A DNA stretch of 5,673 bases from Acidimicrobiia bacterium (GCA_020352575.1 CP070681.1:166085-171757), one strand, 5' to 3'; shown: positions 1 through 5,673, counted from the first letter of the stretch. Program-made: numbers and translations. The notes: generated from the letters alone by a model not told the origin.

Positions 1-372
1 GTGGCGAACTTCATCGGCGAGATCAACCTGCTCGACGGGACCGTGGCGGACGCCACCACCGTCGACGTCGGCGGCGCGTCGATCCAGGCTGTCTCCGGCG
101 CCAGTGCGGGGACGCCCGTTGCGCTCGGGATCCGCCCCGAACGCCTCTCACTGGCGGGGTCCGAGGACGATGTCGCGGACGGGCGGGGTCGACTCCCCGG
201 CACGGTCTCGGCCCGGATCTACCACGGCGACCTCCACTTCTACTCGGTGGACACGGTGGCGGGGATGCTGCGCGTGAAGGAGGAGAACCGTCCGGGGCTC
301 CCCCTCCACGACGAAGGGGCTCGCGTCGTGGTCCACTGGAACCCCGCGTCCGTGTCGGTGTTGGCCGACTGA
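1..372 (+). CDS. potA: Polyamine ABC transporter ATP-binding protein, C-terminal TOBE region (partial)
   Basis: This is the last 123 codons of the cytoplasmic ATPase that powers a spermidine/putrescine-type importer. Seen: it opens with a VANFIGEINLL stretch, which in PotA proteins joins the nucleotide-binding domain to the C-terminal TOBE domain. It continues with GIRPERLSL (about residues 42-50), the usual IRPE element of the TOBE fold, and ends with the VHWNPASVSVL strand. Walker A, the signature motif and Walker B are missing because they lie upstream of the window. The GTG at base 1 reads as an internal valine of this conserved junction, so it is almost certainly not the start. The TGA stop (370-372) shares its A with the potB ATG, which implies one transcript and coupled translation. 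The family is secure from context. A related PotA-like ATPase for another cationic solute cannot be excluded on the TOBE domain alone. Confidence 0.9.
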   Translation: MANFIGEINLLDGTVADATTVDVGGASIQAVSGASAGTPVALGIRPERLSLAGSEDDVADGRGRLPGTVSARIYHGDLHFYSVDTVAGMLRVKEENRPGLPLHDEGARVVVHWNPASVSVLAD

Positions 373-1271
373 TGGTCGTCGGCGCCGACGTCGAGGAGGT
401 CGCGGAGGCGACCCCGGAACTCGAACAGGAGGCCGAACGGGCCGCGTCCCGGCGGGGAATGCTCATCGCAGCGCCGAGCGCCGCCTACCTCATCCTCTTC
501 TTCGCCATCCCGCTGGTCATCGTCTTCGTCTACTCGTTCGCCCGTCGCTCATCGACCGGTGCAACCGTCCTCGACGGGTGGAACCTCGAGAGCTACCGGC
601 GGCTCTTCGACCCGCTCGTCGGCGAGATCGCCCTCCGGTCCTTCGGGCTCGCGGTCACCACGACCCTCCTGTGCCTGCTCCTGTCCTACCCGCTCGCCTA
701 CTTCATGGCGACCCGGCCGGACCGCATCCGGAACGTGCTCCTCGTCCTGGTGATGATCCCCTTTTGGTCGAACTTCCTCGTCCGGACGTATGCCTGGCGT
801 GTGCTGCTCGGCTCCGACGGCCCGATCTCGCAGTTGAGCCAGCTCTTCGGCGGCGAACCGATCCGCATCCTCTTCACGAACACTGCGGTCCTCATCGGGC
901 TCGTCTACGGCTTCCTGCCATTCATGGTGCTCCCGTTGTATGCCGCCCTGGACCGAATGGATTGGAGCCTCGTCGAGGCAGCTCGGGACCTCTATGCCGA
1001 TGGGTGGACCGCCTTCCGACGGGTCACCTTTCCGCTCTCGATGCCGGGCGTCATCGCCGGATCGGTCCTCGTGTTCATCCCCACCCTCGGGGCCTACGTG
1101 ACGCCTGCCCTGCTCGGGGGAGCCCGCACGACCCTCCTCGGGGACTACATCGTGAGCCAGTTCCTCGCCGCCCGGAACCAGCCGTTCGGTTCGGCGCTCT
1201 CGGTGGCGGTGATGACCGTGATGCTCGGCGCGACGGTCGTCTACTTCCGTCGTGGCGGGAGGACGCTGTGA
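372..1271 (+). CDS. potB: Polyamine ABC transporter permease, PotB type
   Basis: This inner-membrane permease of 299 residues would pair with PotC to form the translocation pore. Seen: a charged, acidic N-terminal tail of about 28 residues, then roughly six hydrophobic segments (about 31-56, 89-113, 121-141, 169-191, 223-245 and 273-293). The MetI-like EAA loop that docks on the ATPase begins at E202-A203-A204 and runs to the FPLSMPG turn near 220-226. The position usually held by the loop glycine is Tyr208. The PFWSNFLVRTYAWR stretch (130-143) is typical of PotB proteins. The start at 372 is chosen because TGATG couples it to potA; there is no strong Shine-Dalgarno. An alternative ATG at 459 would remove the acidic tail, but its GGCGGGG is too close to serve it well. 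The gene ends in a 4-base overlap with potC. Family assignment is firm; the exact transported amine is inferred. Confidence 0.93.
   Translation: MVVGADVEEVAEATPELEQEAERAASRRGMLIAAPSAAYLILFFAIPLVIVFVYSFARRSSTGATVLDGWNLESYRRLFDPLVGEIALRSFGLAVTTTLLCLLLSYPLAYFMATRPDRIRNVLLVLVMIPFWSNFLVRTYAWRVLLGSDGPISQLSQLFGGEPIRILFTNTAVLIGLVYGFLPFMVLPLYAALDRMDWSLVEAARDLYADGWTAFRRVTFPLSMPGVIAGSVLVFIPTLGAYVTPALLGGARTTLLGDYIVSQFLAARNQPFGSALSVAVMTVMLGATVVYFRRGGRTL
1257..1263 (+). promoter_or_regulatory. Ribosome binding site that decides the GTG start of potC
   Basis: GGGAGGA lies inside the end of potB, four bases before the GTG at 1268. It is the best Shine-Dalgarno match near this junction and supports the GTG over the in-frame ATG at 1310. 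Confidence 0.65.
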
Positions 1272-2098
1272 GCGTCGGCCTCCGTCCGGGCAGCCGCGCC
1301 GAGCGCTCCATGGCCGCATCGTCGGCCTTCGTGTTCGTCTTCCTCTACGCACCGATCCTCGTGCTGTTCTTCTACTCGTTCAACGAGAACGACAACGTCG
1401 GTATCTGGACCGAGTTCTCGTTCCGTTGGTACGGGGAGATGTTCCAGAACGACGCCGTGATGGGTGCCCTCCGGAACTCCCTCGTGGTGGCCCTCGTCTC
1501 GACGGTCGTCTCCACGGTGCTCGGCACCGCAACGGCGCTCGCGTTGGAGCGCTTCCGATTCCGTGGCAGGGGGTTCTTCGACGGCTTGAGCTACCTCCCC
1601 GTGATCATCCCCGACGTCACGATGGCCGTGATGATGCTGCTCTTCTTCGTGTCCTTCTTCCGCCTCCTCGCAGGGGCCGGCATGGCCTTCGAGTTCGGGC
1701 TCGGCACGATCTCGTTGAGCCACATCGCCTTCAACATCTCGTTCGTGGCGATCGTCGTTCGCGCCAAGCTCGCCCAACTCGATACGTCCCTGGAGGAAGC
1801 AGCGGCCGATCTCTACGCAGACCGCTGGACCACGTTCCGGCTGGTCACGCTGCCCCTGATCATGCCCGCGGTCCTCGGTGGGGCGTTGCTCGCGCTTACG
1901 CTCTCACTCGACGACGTGGTCGTGACGAGTTTCGTTTCGGGCCCGGGGGCGACGACACTCCCGGTGTACGTGTTCGGGCTCGTGCGTCGAGGGGTCACAC
2001 CCCTCATCAATGCGGTTTCGGTGGTCATGTTGGCCGCCTCGATCTCCCTCGTGCTGTTCTCGCTGGTGTTCCAGCGGAGGGGCGCCGAGGAGAGCTAA
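1268..2098 (+). CDS. potC: Polyamine ABC transporter permease, PotC type
   Basis: This is the second inner-membrane permease of the importer, 276 residues from the GTG at 1268. Seen: about six hydrophobic segments (about 18-38, 67-94, 107-133, 150-168, 198-220 and 246-268). The EAA loop starts at E177-A178-A179 and ends in the LPLIMP turn near 195-200. The motif SLDDVVVTSFVSGPG (213-227) is a hallmark of PotC proteins, and YSFNEND (36-42) is the usual segment after the first helix. As in PotB, the loop glycine position is a tyrosine (Tyr183). The GTG start overlaps the potB stop by four bases (GTGA) and has GGGAGGA four bases upstream. An ATG at 1310 is the fallback and would cost only 14 residues, leaving the membrane helices intact. 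The protein ends about where PotC proteins normally end. It is co-transcribed with potA and potB. Confidence 0.93.
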   Translation: MSVGLRPGSRAERSMAASSAFVFVFLYAPILVLFFYSFNENDNVGIWTEFSFRWYGEMFQNDAVMGALRNSLVVALVSTVVSTVLGTATALALERFRFRGRGFFDGLSYLPVIIPDVTMAVMMLLFFVSFFRLLAGAGMAFEFGLGTISLSHIAFNISFVAIVVRAKLAQLDTSLEEAAADLYADRWTTFRLVTLPLIMPAVLGGALLALTLSLDDVVVTSFVSGPGATTLPVYVFGLVRRGVTPLINAVSVVMLAASISLVLFSLVFQRRGAEES

Positions 2099-2105
2099 CG
2101 GAGGA

Positions 2106-2123
2106 GACCGGCGGCAGCCGGTC
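2106..2123 (+). promoter_or_regulatory. Intergenic hairpin between potC and potD
   Basis: GACCGGC and GCCGGTC form a perfect 7-bp stem around a GGCA loop, in the only real gap of the transporter operon. It lies directly before the potD ribosome binding site and has no U-run, so it does not look like a full terminator. A likely role, by inference, is to stop 3' exonucleases or mark a processing point, so that the binding-protein message is kept at a different level from the permease message. Confidence 0.55.
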
Positions 2124-2134
2124 AGGAAAGGAAA
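2124..2134 (+). promoter_or_regulatory. Strong ribosome binding site of potD
   Basis: A pure-purine run, AGGAAAGGAAA, follows the hairpin immediately. Its second GG is eight bases before the ATG at 2140. It is the clearest Shine-Dalgarno of the + strand operon and fits the need for more binding protein than permease. It fixes the potD start, although the reading frame is open far upstream. Confidence 0.75.
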
Positions 2135-2139
2135 TACAC

Positions 2140-3219
2140 ATGCTGAAGCGGATGTTCCTGCTCCTCATGGTGTTCGCCGTCGCGGTGAGCGCATGTGCGA
2201 GCGACGATGGCGATGCCACGTCGGCCGAGGACTGTGAAGTCGACGAGGTCGACGGCGACCTCAACTTCTACAACTGGTCCGAGTACATGGACCCGGACCT
2301 CATTGCGGCGTTCGAGGAGGAGTACGGCGTCGACGTCGTCGAGACCTTCTACGAGTCCAATGAGGCGATGCTCGCCCAGGTCCAGGGCGGGGTGTCGTAC
2401 GACCTGATCGTGCCGTCGGACTACATGGTGTCGATCATGATCTCCGAAGGGCTCCTCGTGGAGCTCAACAAGGATGCGATCCCCAACTTCGACAACATGG
2501 ACGCGACCTTCACCTCTCAGCCGTACGACGACGGGGCGAACTACTCGGCCGCCTACCAGTACGGCACCACCGGCCTCGGCGTCAACGTGGCGCTCGTGGG
2601 GGAGGGCTTCCCCGTGTCGTGGGCGCTCCTGTTCGACCCGGAGCTGACGTCCACCTTCCCGGGTGGGGTCTCGGTCCTGAACGACCCGCGTGAGACCATG
2701 GGCGCAGCGCTCATGTACCTCGGCTACTCGCTGAACGACACGAACGCCGACCACCTGGCCGAGGCAGAGGCCGTCGTGGCCGCTGCCAAGACGAACATCA
2801 CGGCGTTCGACTCCGACCAGTACGACGAGGTGCTCGCCGCAGGAGAGGTGGCCGTTGCCCACGGCTACTCGGGCAACCTCATCATCTCGATGGGCGAAGC
2901 GGACAACCCGGACGACTTCGTGTACATCCTCCCCGAGGAGGGCGCGACGCTGTGGATCGACAACATGGCGATCCCGACGAACGCGAAGTCCGTGTGCACC
3001 GCCCACACGTTCATCAACTTCCTGCTCGACGCCGAGAACGGCGCGGCGCTCACGAACTGGAACTACTACGGCAGCCCGAACGCCGCCGCTGTCCCGTTCC
3101 TCGACCAAGAGGTCGTGGACTTCTACGCCGCCACCACGGAGGCGAACACGGAGGTCATCGAGGACCAGGGCGACTACGAGATCAACTACACCGACGCCCT
3201 CGCACGGGCCAAGAGCTAG
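2140..3219 (+). CDS. potD: Polyamine-binding lipoprotein, PotD type
   Basis: This 359-residue solute-binding protein captures polyamine outside the membrane and hands it to PotBC. Seen: a lipoprotein signal with K3-R4, a hydrophobic core (5-16) and lipobox VSAC, so Cys19 would be the acylated first residue. An acidic linker (21-40) leads into the binding fold, which opens at NFYNWSEY (42-49). Compared from memory with E. coli PotD ligand residues, Trp46, Tyr49, Ser93, Tyr95, Asp182, Glu185, Trp272, Asp274 and Tyr310 appear conserved. Trp229 of E. coli appears replaced by Tyr243. By hand count there are 62 Asp/Glu against 8 Lys/Arg, a strikingly acidic protein. The start is set by the lipoprotein signal and the strong ribosome binding site; the open frame upstream of it is only an out-of-frame shadow of potC. 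It is last in the operon and followed by a large hairpin. Polyamine binding is likely; spermidine versus putrescine preference cannot be told. Confidence 0.94.
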   Translation: MLKRMFLLLMVFAVAVSACASDDGDATSAEDCEVDEVDGDLNFYNWSEYMDPDLIAAFEEEYGVDVVETFYESNEAMLAQVQGGVSYDLIVPSDYMVSIMISEGLLVELNKDAIPNFDNMDATFTSQPYDDGANYSAAYQYGTTGLGVNVALVGEGFPVSWALLFDPELTSTFPGGVSVLNDPRETMGAALMYLGYSLNDTNADHLAEAEAVVAAAKTNITAFDSDQYDEVLAAGEVAVAHGYSGNLIISMGEADNPDDFVYILPEEGATLWIDNMAIPTNAKSVCTAHTFINFLLDAENGAALTNWNYYGSPNAAAVPFLDQEVVDFYAATTEANTEVIEDQGDYEINYTDALARAKS

Positions 3220-3232
3220 TCGATCCCCGATC

Positions 3233-3273
3233 AACGAGGAAGGGCCCCGGCGACGCCGGGGCCCGTCCTCGTT
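3233..3273. terminator. Large inverted repeat between convergent operons, probable two-way terminator
   Basis: The 41 bases are almost perfectly self-complementary about base 3253. AACGAGGA (3233-3240) pairs with TCCTCGTT (3266-3273). After one A/G mismatch, GGGCCCCGG pairs with CCGGGGCCC around a CGACG loop. The repeat starts 13 bases after the potD stop and ends 15 bases before the stop of the opposing regulator gene, the expected place for a shared terminator. Neither strand carries a clear U-run after the stem, so it would be a stem-driven terminator of the kind reported in high-GC actinobacteria, or a 3'-end stabiliser. Confidence 0.75.
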
Positions 3274-3288
3274 GGGGGAAGTCGATCG

Positions 3289-3732
3289 TCAGCGGGTTCC
3301 CCAGTTGTACGTCTGCTTCTCGAGGCGCAGGTAGACGAAGATCTCTGCGCGGCGCACCCCCGGCAGTGACCGCACCGTCGCCAACGACGTCATGAGCGCC
3401 TCGGAGTCCTCGGCCACGATCTCGATGAGCACGTCGAAGCGACCGGTGACGACGACGACGTAGTCGACCTCGTCGATCGCGGCCAGTGCCCCTGCCACGG
3501 GCTCGGTGGGGCCCTCGACCTCGATCCCGACCATTGCCTGGACCGTGAACCCGAGGGTCGTGGGATCGGTCACCGCCACCACCTGCATGACCCCCTCCTC
3601 GATGAGGTGGAGGACGCGCTGTCGCACGGCGGGCGGGGAGAGGCCCACCCTGGGACCGAGGGTGGAGAAGGGCATCCGGCCGTCGTCCTGGAGGACTTCG
3701 ATGATCGCTTTGTCGGTGTCGTCGAGTTTCAT
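3289..3732 (-). CDS. Lrp/AsnC-family transcriptional regulator
   Basis: This is a 147-residue DNA-binding regulator of the feast/famine family, which usually senses amino acids and forms dimers or octamers. Seen: an N-terminal winged helix-turn-helix (about 4-60) opening with the family-typical LDDTDKAIIEVLQDDGR, with recognition helix LSPPAVRQRVLHLIEEG (31-47). A RAM ligand-binding domain follows (about 66-137), containing VTGRFDVLIEIVA (95-107) and LPGVRRAE (123-130). Length is normal. The ATG overlaps the ald stop by four bases (ATGA) and has GGAG seven bases upstream. It is the last gene of the aminotransferase-ald operon and converges with potD. Regulators of this family often control a neighbouring alanine dehydrogenase in response to alanine or a related amino acid, so control of this operon and perhaps the transporter is a reasonable inference. 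No operator can be shown because the operon promoter is outside the window. Confidence 0.93.
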   Translation of the reverse strand: MKLDDTDKAIIEVLQDDGRMPFSTLGPRVGLSPPAVRQRVLHLIEEGVMQVVAVTDPTTLGFTVQAMVGIEVEGPTEPVAGALAAIDEVDYVVVVTGRFDVLIEIVAEDSEALMTSLATVRSLPGVRRAEIFVYLRLEKQTYNWGTR

Positions 3733-4808
3733 GCGAGCGCTCCGGCAACCACCGGGTGGGTGACTGATCCATCGCGGATGTTGATGCCACCCCCGAGTTC
3801 GGGGCGGCGTCGCACGGCGACATCGAGTCCATGGGCGGCGAGGTCCACGAGGTACGGGGTGGTGGCGTTGGTGAGGGCGAAGGTGGAGGTGCGCGGCACG
3901 GCCCCGGGCATGTTCCCGACGGCGTAGTGCACGACGTCGTGGAGCACGAATGTCGGTTCGCGATGGCTCGTCTCCCGGCTCGTCTCCACGCAGCCGCCCT
4001 GGTCGATGGCGACGTCCACGACGACCGCCCCCCGCTGCATCGACCGGATGTGCTCCTCGGTGATGACGTGGGGGGCCTTGGCCCCGGGGACGAGCACCGC
4101 CCCGATCACCAGGTCGGCCTCGGCAACGGCATCCCCGACGGCCTCGCGGCTCGAGGTGATGGTGGTCATCCTCCCGAAGAGCAACTCGTCGAGTTCCCTG
4201 AGCCGGTCCACGGAAAGGTCGAGGATGGTGACCCGCGCTCCCATCCCGGCGGCCATCCGGGCCGCGTTCCAACCCACGTGCCCCGCTCCCACGACCACCA
4301 CGTGTGCGGGGGTGACGCCGGGAACGCCCCCGAGCAGGACGCCCCGCCCGCCCCGGGAGTCCTCGAGGTGGGTGGCGCCCGCCTGCACCGAGATGCGACC
4401 GGCGACCTCACTCATCGGGGCGAGGAGGGGAAGGCGGCCCGAGCGCTCCACGGTCTCGTAGGCGATCGCCGTCGTCCCTGCGGACACGAGGGCCTCGGCA
4501 ACGGCGGGATAGGCCGCCAGGTGGAGGAAGGTGAACAGGGTGAGGTCGTCGCGGAGGTAGCCGAACTCGGCGGCCTGGGGCTCCTTGACCTTGCACACGA
4601 TGTCAGCGGCCCAGGCGTCGGCGGCGTCGGCAACGATCGTGGCGCCGGCCGCCGCGTAGTCGGCGTCATCGATGCCGGCCCCGAAGCCCGCACCCGCCTG
4701 CACGCGTACTTCGACGTCGTGGGCCACGAGTTCGTGGACGCCGGCGGTGGTGAGGGCGACCCGGCGCTCGCTCGGCTTCGTCTCGGTGGGAATGCCGACG
4801 CTGGTCAT
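3729..4808 (-). CDS. ald: Alanine dehydrogenase
   Basis: This cytoplasmic enzyme of 359 residues interconverts L-alanine + NAD+ with pyruvate + ammonia + NADH. Seen: the N-terminal substrate domain begins VGIPTETKPSERRVALT (4-20) with Arg15. Lys75 lies in VKVKEP-like CKVKEP, and His96 in LFTFLHLA. The nucleotide-binding loop is GAGHVG (174-179), with Asp197 at the end of the next strand (TILDLS), and Asp269 lies in VDVAIDQGGC. These match the pyruvate- and NAD-binding residues known from Mycobacterium tuberculosis and Bacillus Ald. GGCVETSRETSH (271-282) and the HYAVGNMPGAVPRTST stretch (294-309) are also family hallmarks. The protein ends soon after DGSVTHPVVAGALA and is about 10-20 residues shorter at its C-terminus than the well-studied enzymes. 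The ATG at 4808 overlaps the aminotransferase stop (ATGA), and its own stop overlaps the regulator start, so translation is probably coupled. In this operon it would most simply work in the alanine-deaminating direction. Confidence 0.96.
   Translation of the reverse strand: MTSVGIPTETKPSERRVALTTAGVHELVAHDVEVRVQAGAGFGAGIDDADYAAAGATIVADAADAWAADIVCKVKEPQAAEFGYLRDDLTLFTFLHLAAYPAVAEALVSAGTTAIAYETVERSGRLPLLAPMSEVAGRISVQAGATHLEDSRGGRGVLLGGVPGVTPAHVVVVGAGHVGWNAARMAAGMGARVTILDLSVDRLRELDELLFGRMTTITSSREAVGDAVAEADLVIGAVLVPGAKAPHVITEEHIRSMQRGAVVVDVAIDQGGCVETSRETSHREPTFVLHDVVHYAVGNMPGAVPRTSTFALTNATTPYLVDLAAHGLDVAVRRRPELGGGINIRDGSVTHPVVAGALA
3740..3743 (-). promoter_or_regulatory. Ribosome binding site of the Lrp-type regulator
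   Basis: On the minus strand GGAG stands seven bases before the ATG at 3732, inside the end of ald. Together with the ATGA overlap it supports this start, giving the regulator its own loading site as well as coupling. Confidence 0.55.
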
Positions 4809-5673
4809 GCCCCGCCATCCGCCTGCATCTCGGCCCAGGCGATGTCGAGGGCCTCGCGGGATATCCGGACGATCTCGTCGAACTCGTCGGGCCCGGCGAT
4901 GAGGGGCGGTGAGTACTGGAGGATGGGCGCGCCCCGCCCATCGGCACGGGCGATCATGCCCAGTCGGAGGAGCACCGGCTTGAGGCGGGCAACGATGTCG
5001 GCGGCCTCCTCCGAGTTGAACGGGATCCCCCGTTCCGGGTCCTTCTGGAGCTCCACCGCGTAGAAGTAGCCGGTGCCCCGCACCTCGGCGGCGATGGGGT
5101 GCTCGAGGAGCGTCTCCAGCTTCTCCCGGAAGAGGTCCTGGTGGCGGGCGGCGTGGTCCACGATGCCCTCGGCATCCATGGCCTCGATGTTCGCCAGCGC
5201 AACGGCGCACGAGACGGGGTGGCCCCCGAACGTGATGCCGTGCCAGAAGAGGTCGCCACCCTCCTTCACCGCCTCGGCGATGTGGGGCCGGGTGATGACA
5301 CCGCCGAGCGGGGCGTACCCCGACGTGGCCCCCTTCGCGAAGGTGATCATGTCGGGTACGTAGTCGAACTTGTGGCCACCGAACCAGGTGCCGAGTCGAC
5401 CGAAGGCGCAGATCACCTCGTCGGACACGAGGAGGACGCCGTACTCGTCGCAGATCTCCCGGACCCGTTGCCAGTAGCCGTCGAACGGGACGAAGCAGCC
5501 CCCGGAGTTCTGGACCGGCTCCAGGAAGACCGCAGCGACCGTCTCGGGGCCCTCCTCGAGGATGACGCGCTCGATGGCCTCGGCGGCGTCGGGATCGGTG
5601 GTGATCGGGACATGGCGGGTGAGGCCGTTGAGCATCGGCTCGAAGGGTGCCCGGATCGGTGGGATCGAGGTGA
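4805..5673 (-). CDS. Class III (omega) PLP aminotransferase, N-terminus beyond window
   Basis: This is the C-terminal 288 or so residues of a fold-type I, class III aminotransferase, in the group that holds putrescine/omega-amine:pyruvate transaminases and the mycobacterial Rv3329-like proteins. Seen, numbering from the first complete codon: LLVSDEVICAFGRLGTWFG (80-98), whose Asp84 contacts the PLP ring nitrogen; TFAKGATSGYAPLGG (110-124), whose Lys113 (codon 5335-5333) forms the internal aldimine; and HGITFGGHPVSCAVALANIEAM (144-165), with the phosphate-binding threonine. The frame stays open from ATG 5635 to the window edge (TSIPPIRAPFEP), so that ATG is internal and about 160-170 residues lie outside. 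The stop overlaps the ald start by four bases. The adjoining alanine dehydrogenase suggests pyruvate as amino acceptor, and the converging Pot transporter suggests a polyamine donor. Both are inferences, and another omega-amine or beta-amino acid is possible. Confidence 0.92.
   Translation of the reverse strand, partial: TSIPPIRAPFEPMLNGLTRHVPITTDPDAAEAIERVILEEGPETVAAVFLEPVQNSGGCFVPFDGYWQRVREICDEYGVLLVSDEVICAFGRLGTWFGGHKFDYVPDMITFAKGATSGYAPLGGVITRPHIAEAVKEGGDLFWHGITFGGHPVSCAVALANIEAMDAEGIVDHAARHQDLFREKLETLLEHPIAAEVRGTGYFYAVELQKDPERGIPFNSEEAADIVARLKPVLLRLGMIARADGRGAPILQYSPPLIAGPDEFDEIVRISREALDIAWAEMQADGGA

Noticed and set aside
1..3. GTG at the window edge as the start of a small 123-residue protein
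   Set aside because: The following residues match the internal VANFIGEIN junction of PotA before the TOBE domain, so the gene is cut by the window edge and the GTG is an internal valine.
578..1267. N-terminal extension of potC to base 578
   Set aside because: This stretch is potB in another frame. The membrane permease begins after the GTG at 1268, which has a ribosome binding site and a typical overlap.
549..1777. Several antisense open frames across potB and potC
   Set aside because: They are rich in Arg, His, Glu and Gly with no hydrophobic or domain pattern, as expected opposite membrane protein genes in GC-rich DNA.
1252..2139. Long in-frame extension upstream of potD, as if a 655-residue fusion
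   Set aside because: The upstream part is potC read in the wrong frame, with arginine/proline-rich composition. The lipoprotein signal peptide and strong ribosome binding site place the start at 2140.
2122..3234. 370-codon open frame antisense to potD
   Set aside because: Its product is a valine/arginine/histidine-rich low-complexity sequence typical of the reverse strand of a GC-rich gene. It overlaps the well-supported potD completely and shows no domain.
3831..5063. 410-codon open frame antisense to ald and the aminotransferase
   Set aside because: It spans two well-supported genes on the other strand, its composition is dominated by Gly/Arg/His/Asp, and no family motif is visible.
5633..5635. 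ATG as the true start of the aminotransferase
   Set aside because: The frame stays open upstream to the window end with plausible coding residues, and the family needs about 160-170 more N-terminal residues.
1..5673. CRISPR arrays, tRNA/rRNA genes, insertion sequences, phage or defence genes
   Set aside because: No regularly spaced repeats, cloverleaf-like sequence, terminal inverted repeats or transposase-like frames were seen. All genes belong to metabolic and transport families.

Overview
The window is GC-rich throughout (roughly two thirds G+C by eye) and densely coded. It contains short or overlapping gene junctions, GTG used as a start, few lysines and a strongly acidic secreted lipoprotein. 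This fits a high-GC actinobacterium, possibly a marine or freshwater Acidimicrobiia-type lineage. That placement is inference from composition and protein style; there is no rRNA or other marker gene to confirm it.

The left part (1-3219, + strand) is the end of a polyamine ABC transporter operon in the order potA (3' end only), potB, potC, potD. The ATPase ends in its TOBE domain and overlaps potB at TGATG. potB overlaps potC at GTGA. potC is separated from potD by 41 bases holding a small hairpin and a strong ribosome binding site. potD encodes the lipid-anchored substrate-binding protein. A long, nearly perfect inverted repeat (3233-3273) follows potD and sits between the two converging operons.

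The right part (3289-5673, - strand) is a tightly packed operon read right to left: a class III aminotransferase (its N-terminal end lies outside the window), alanine dehydrogenase (ald), and a small Lrp/AsnC-family regulator. Both junctions are 4-base ATGA overlaps. No stretch longer than about 70 bases lacks a gene. I saw no tRNA, rRNA, CRISPR array, insertion sequence or attachment site.

Taken together, the likely theme is polyamine (putrescine/spermidine) uptake and breakdown. The transporter imports the amine, and the aminotransferase could move its amino group to pyruvate, giving alanine and an aminoaldehyde. Alanine dehydrogenase would then return alanine to pyruvate, releasing ammonia and NADH, and the Lrp-type protein could sense an amino acid such as alanine and adjust expression. 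The families are well supported. The substrate and the closed pyruvate/alanine loop are inferences from gene neighbourhood. I did not find evidence of a wholly new kind of system; the more unusual points are the hyperacidic PotD, the hairpins on both sides of potD, and the matching Gly-to-Tyr change in the EAA loops of both permeases.
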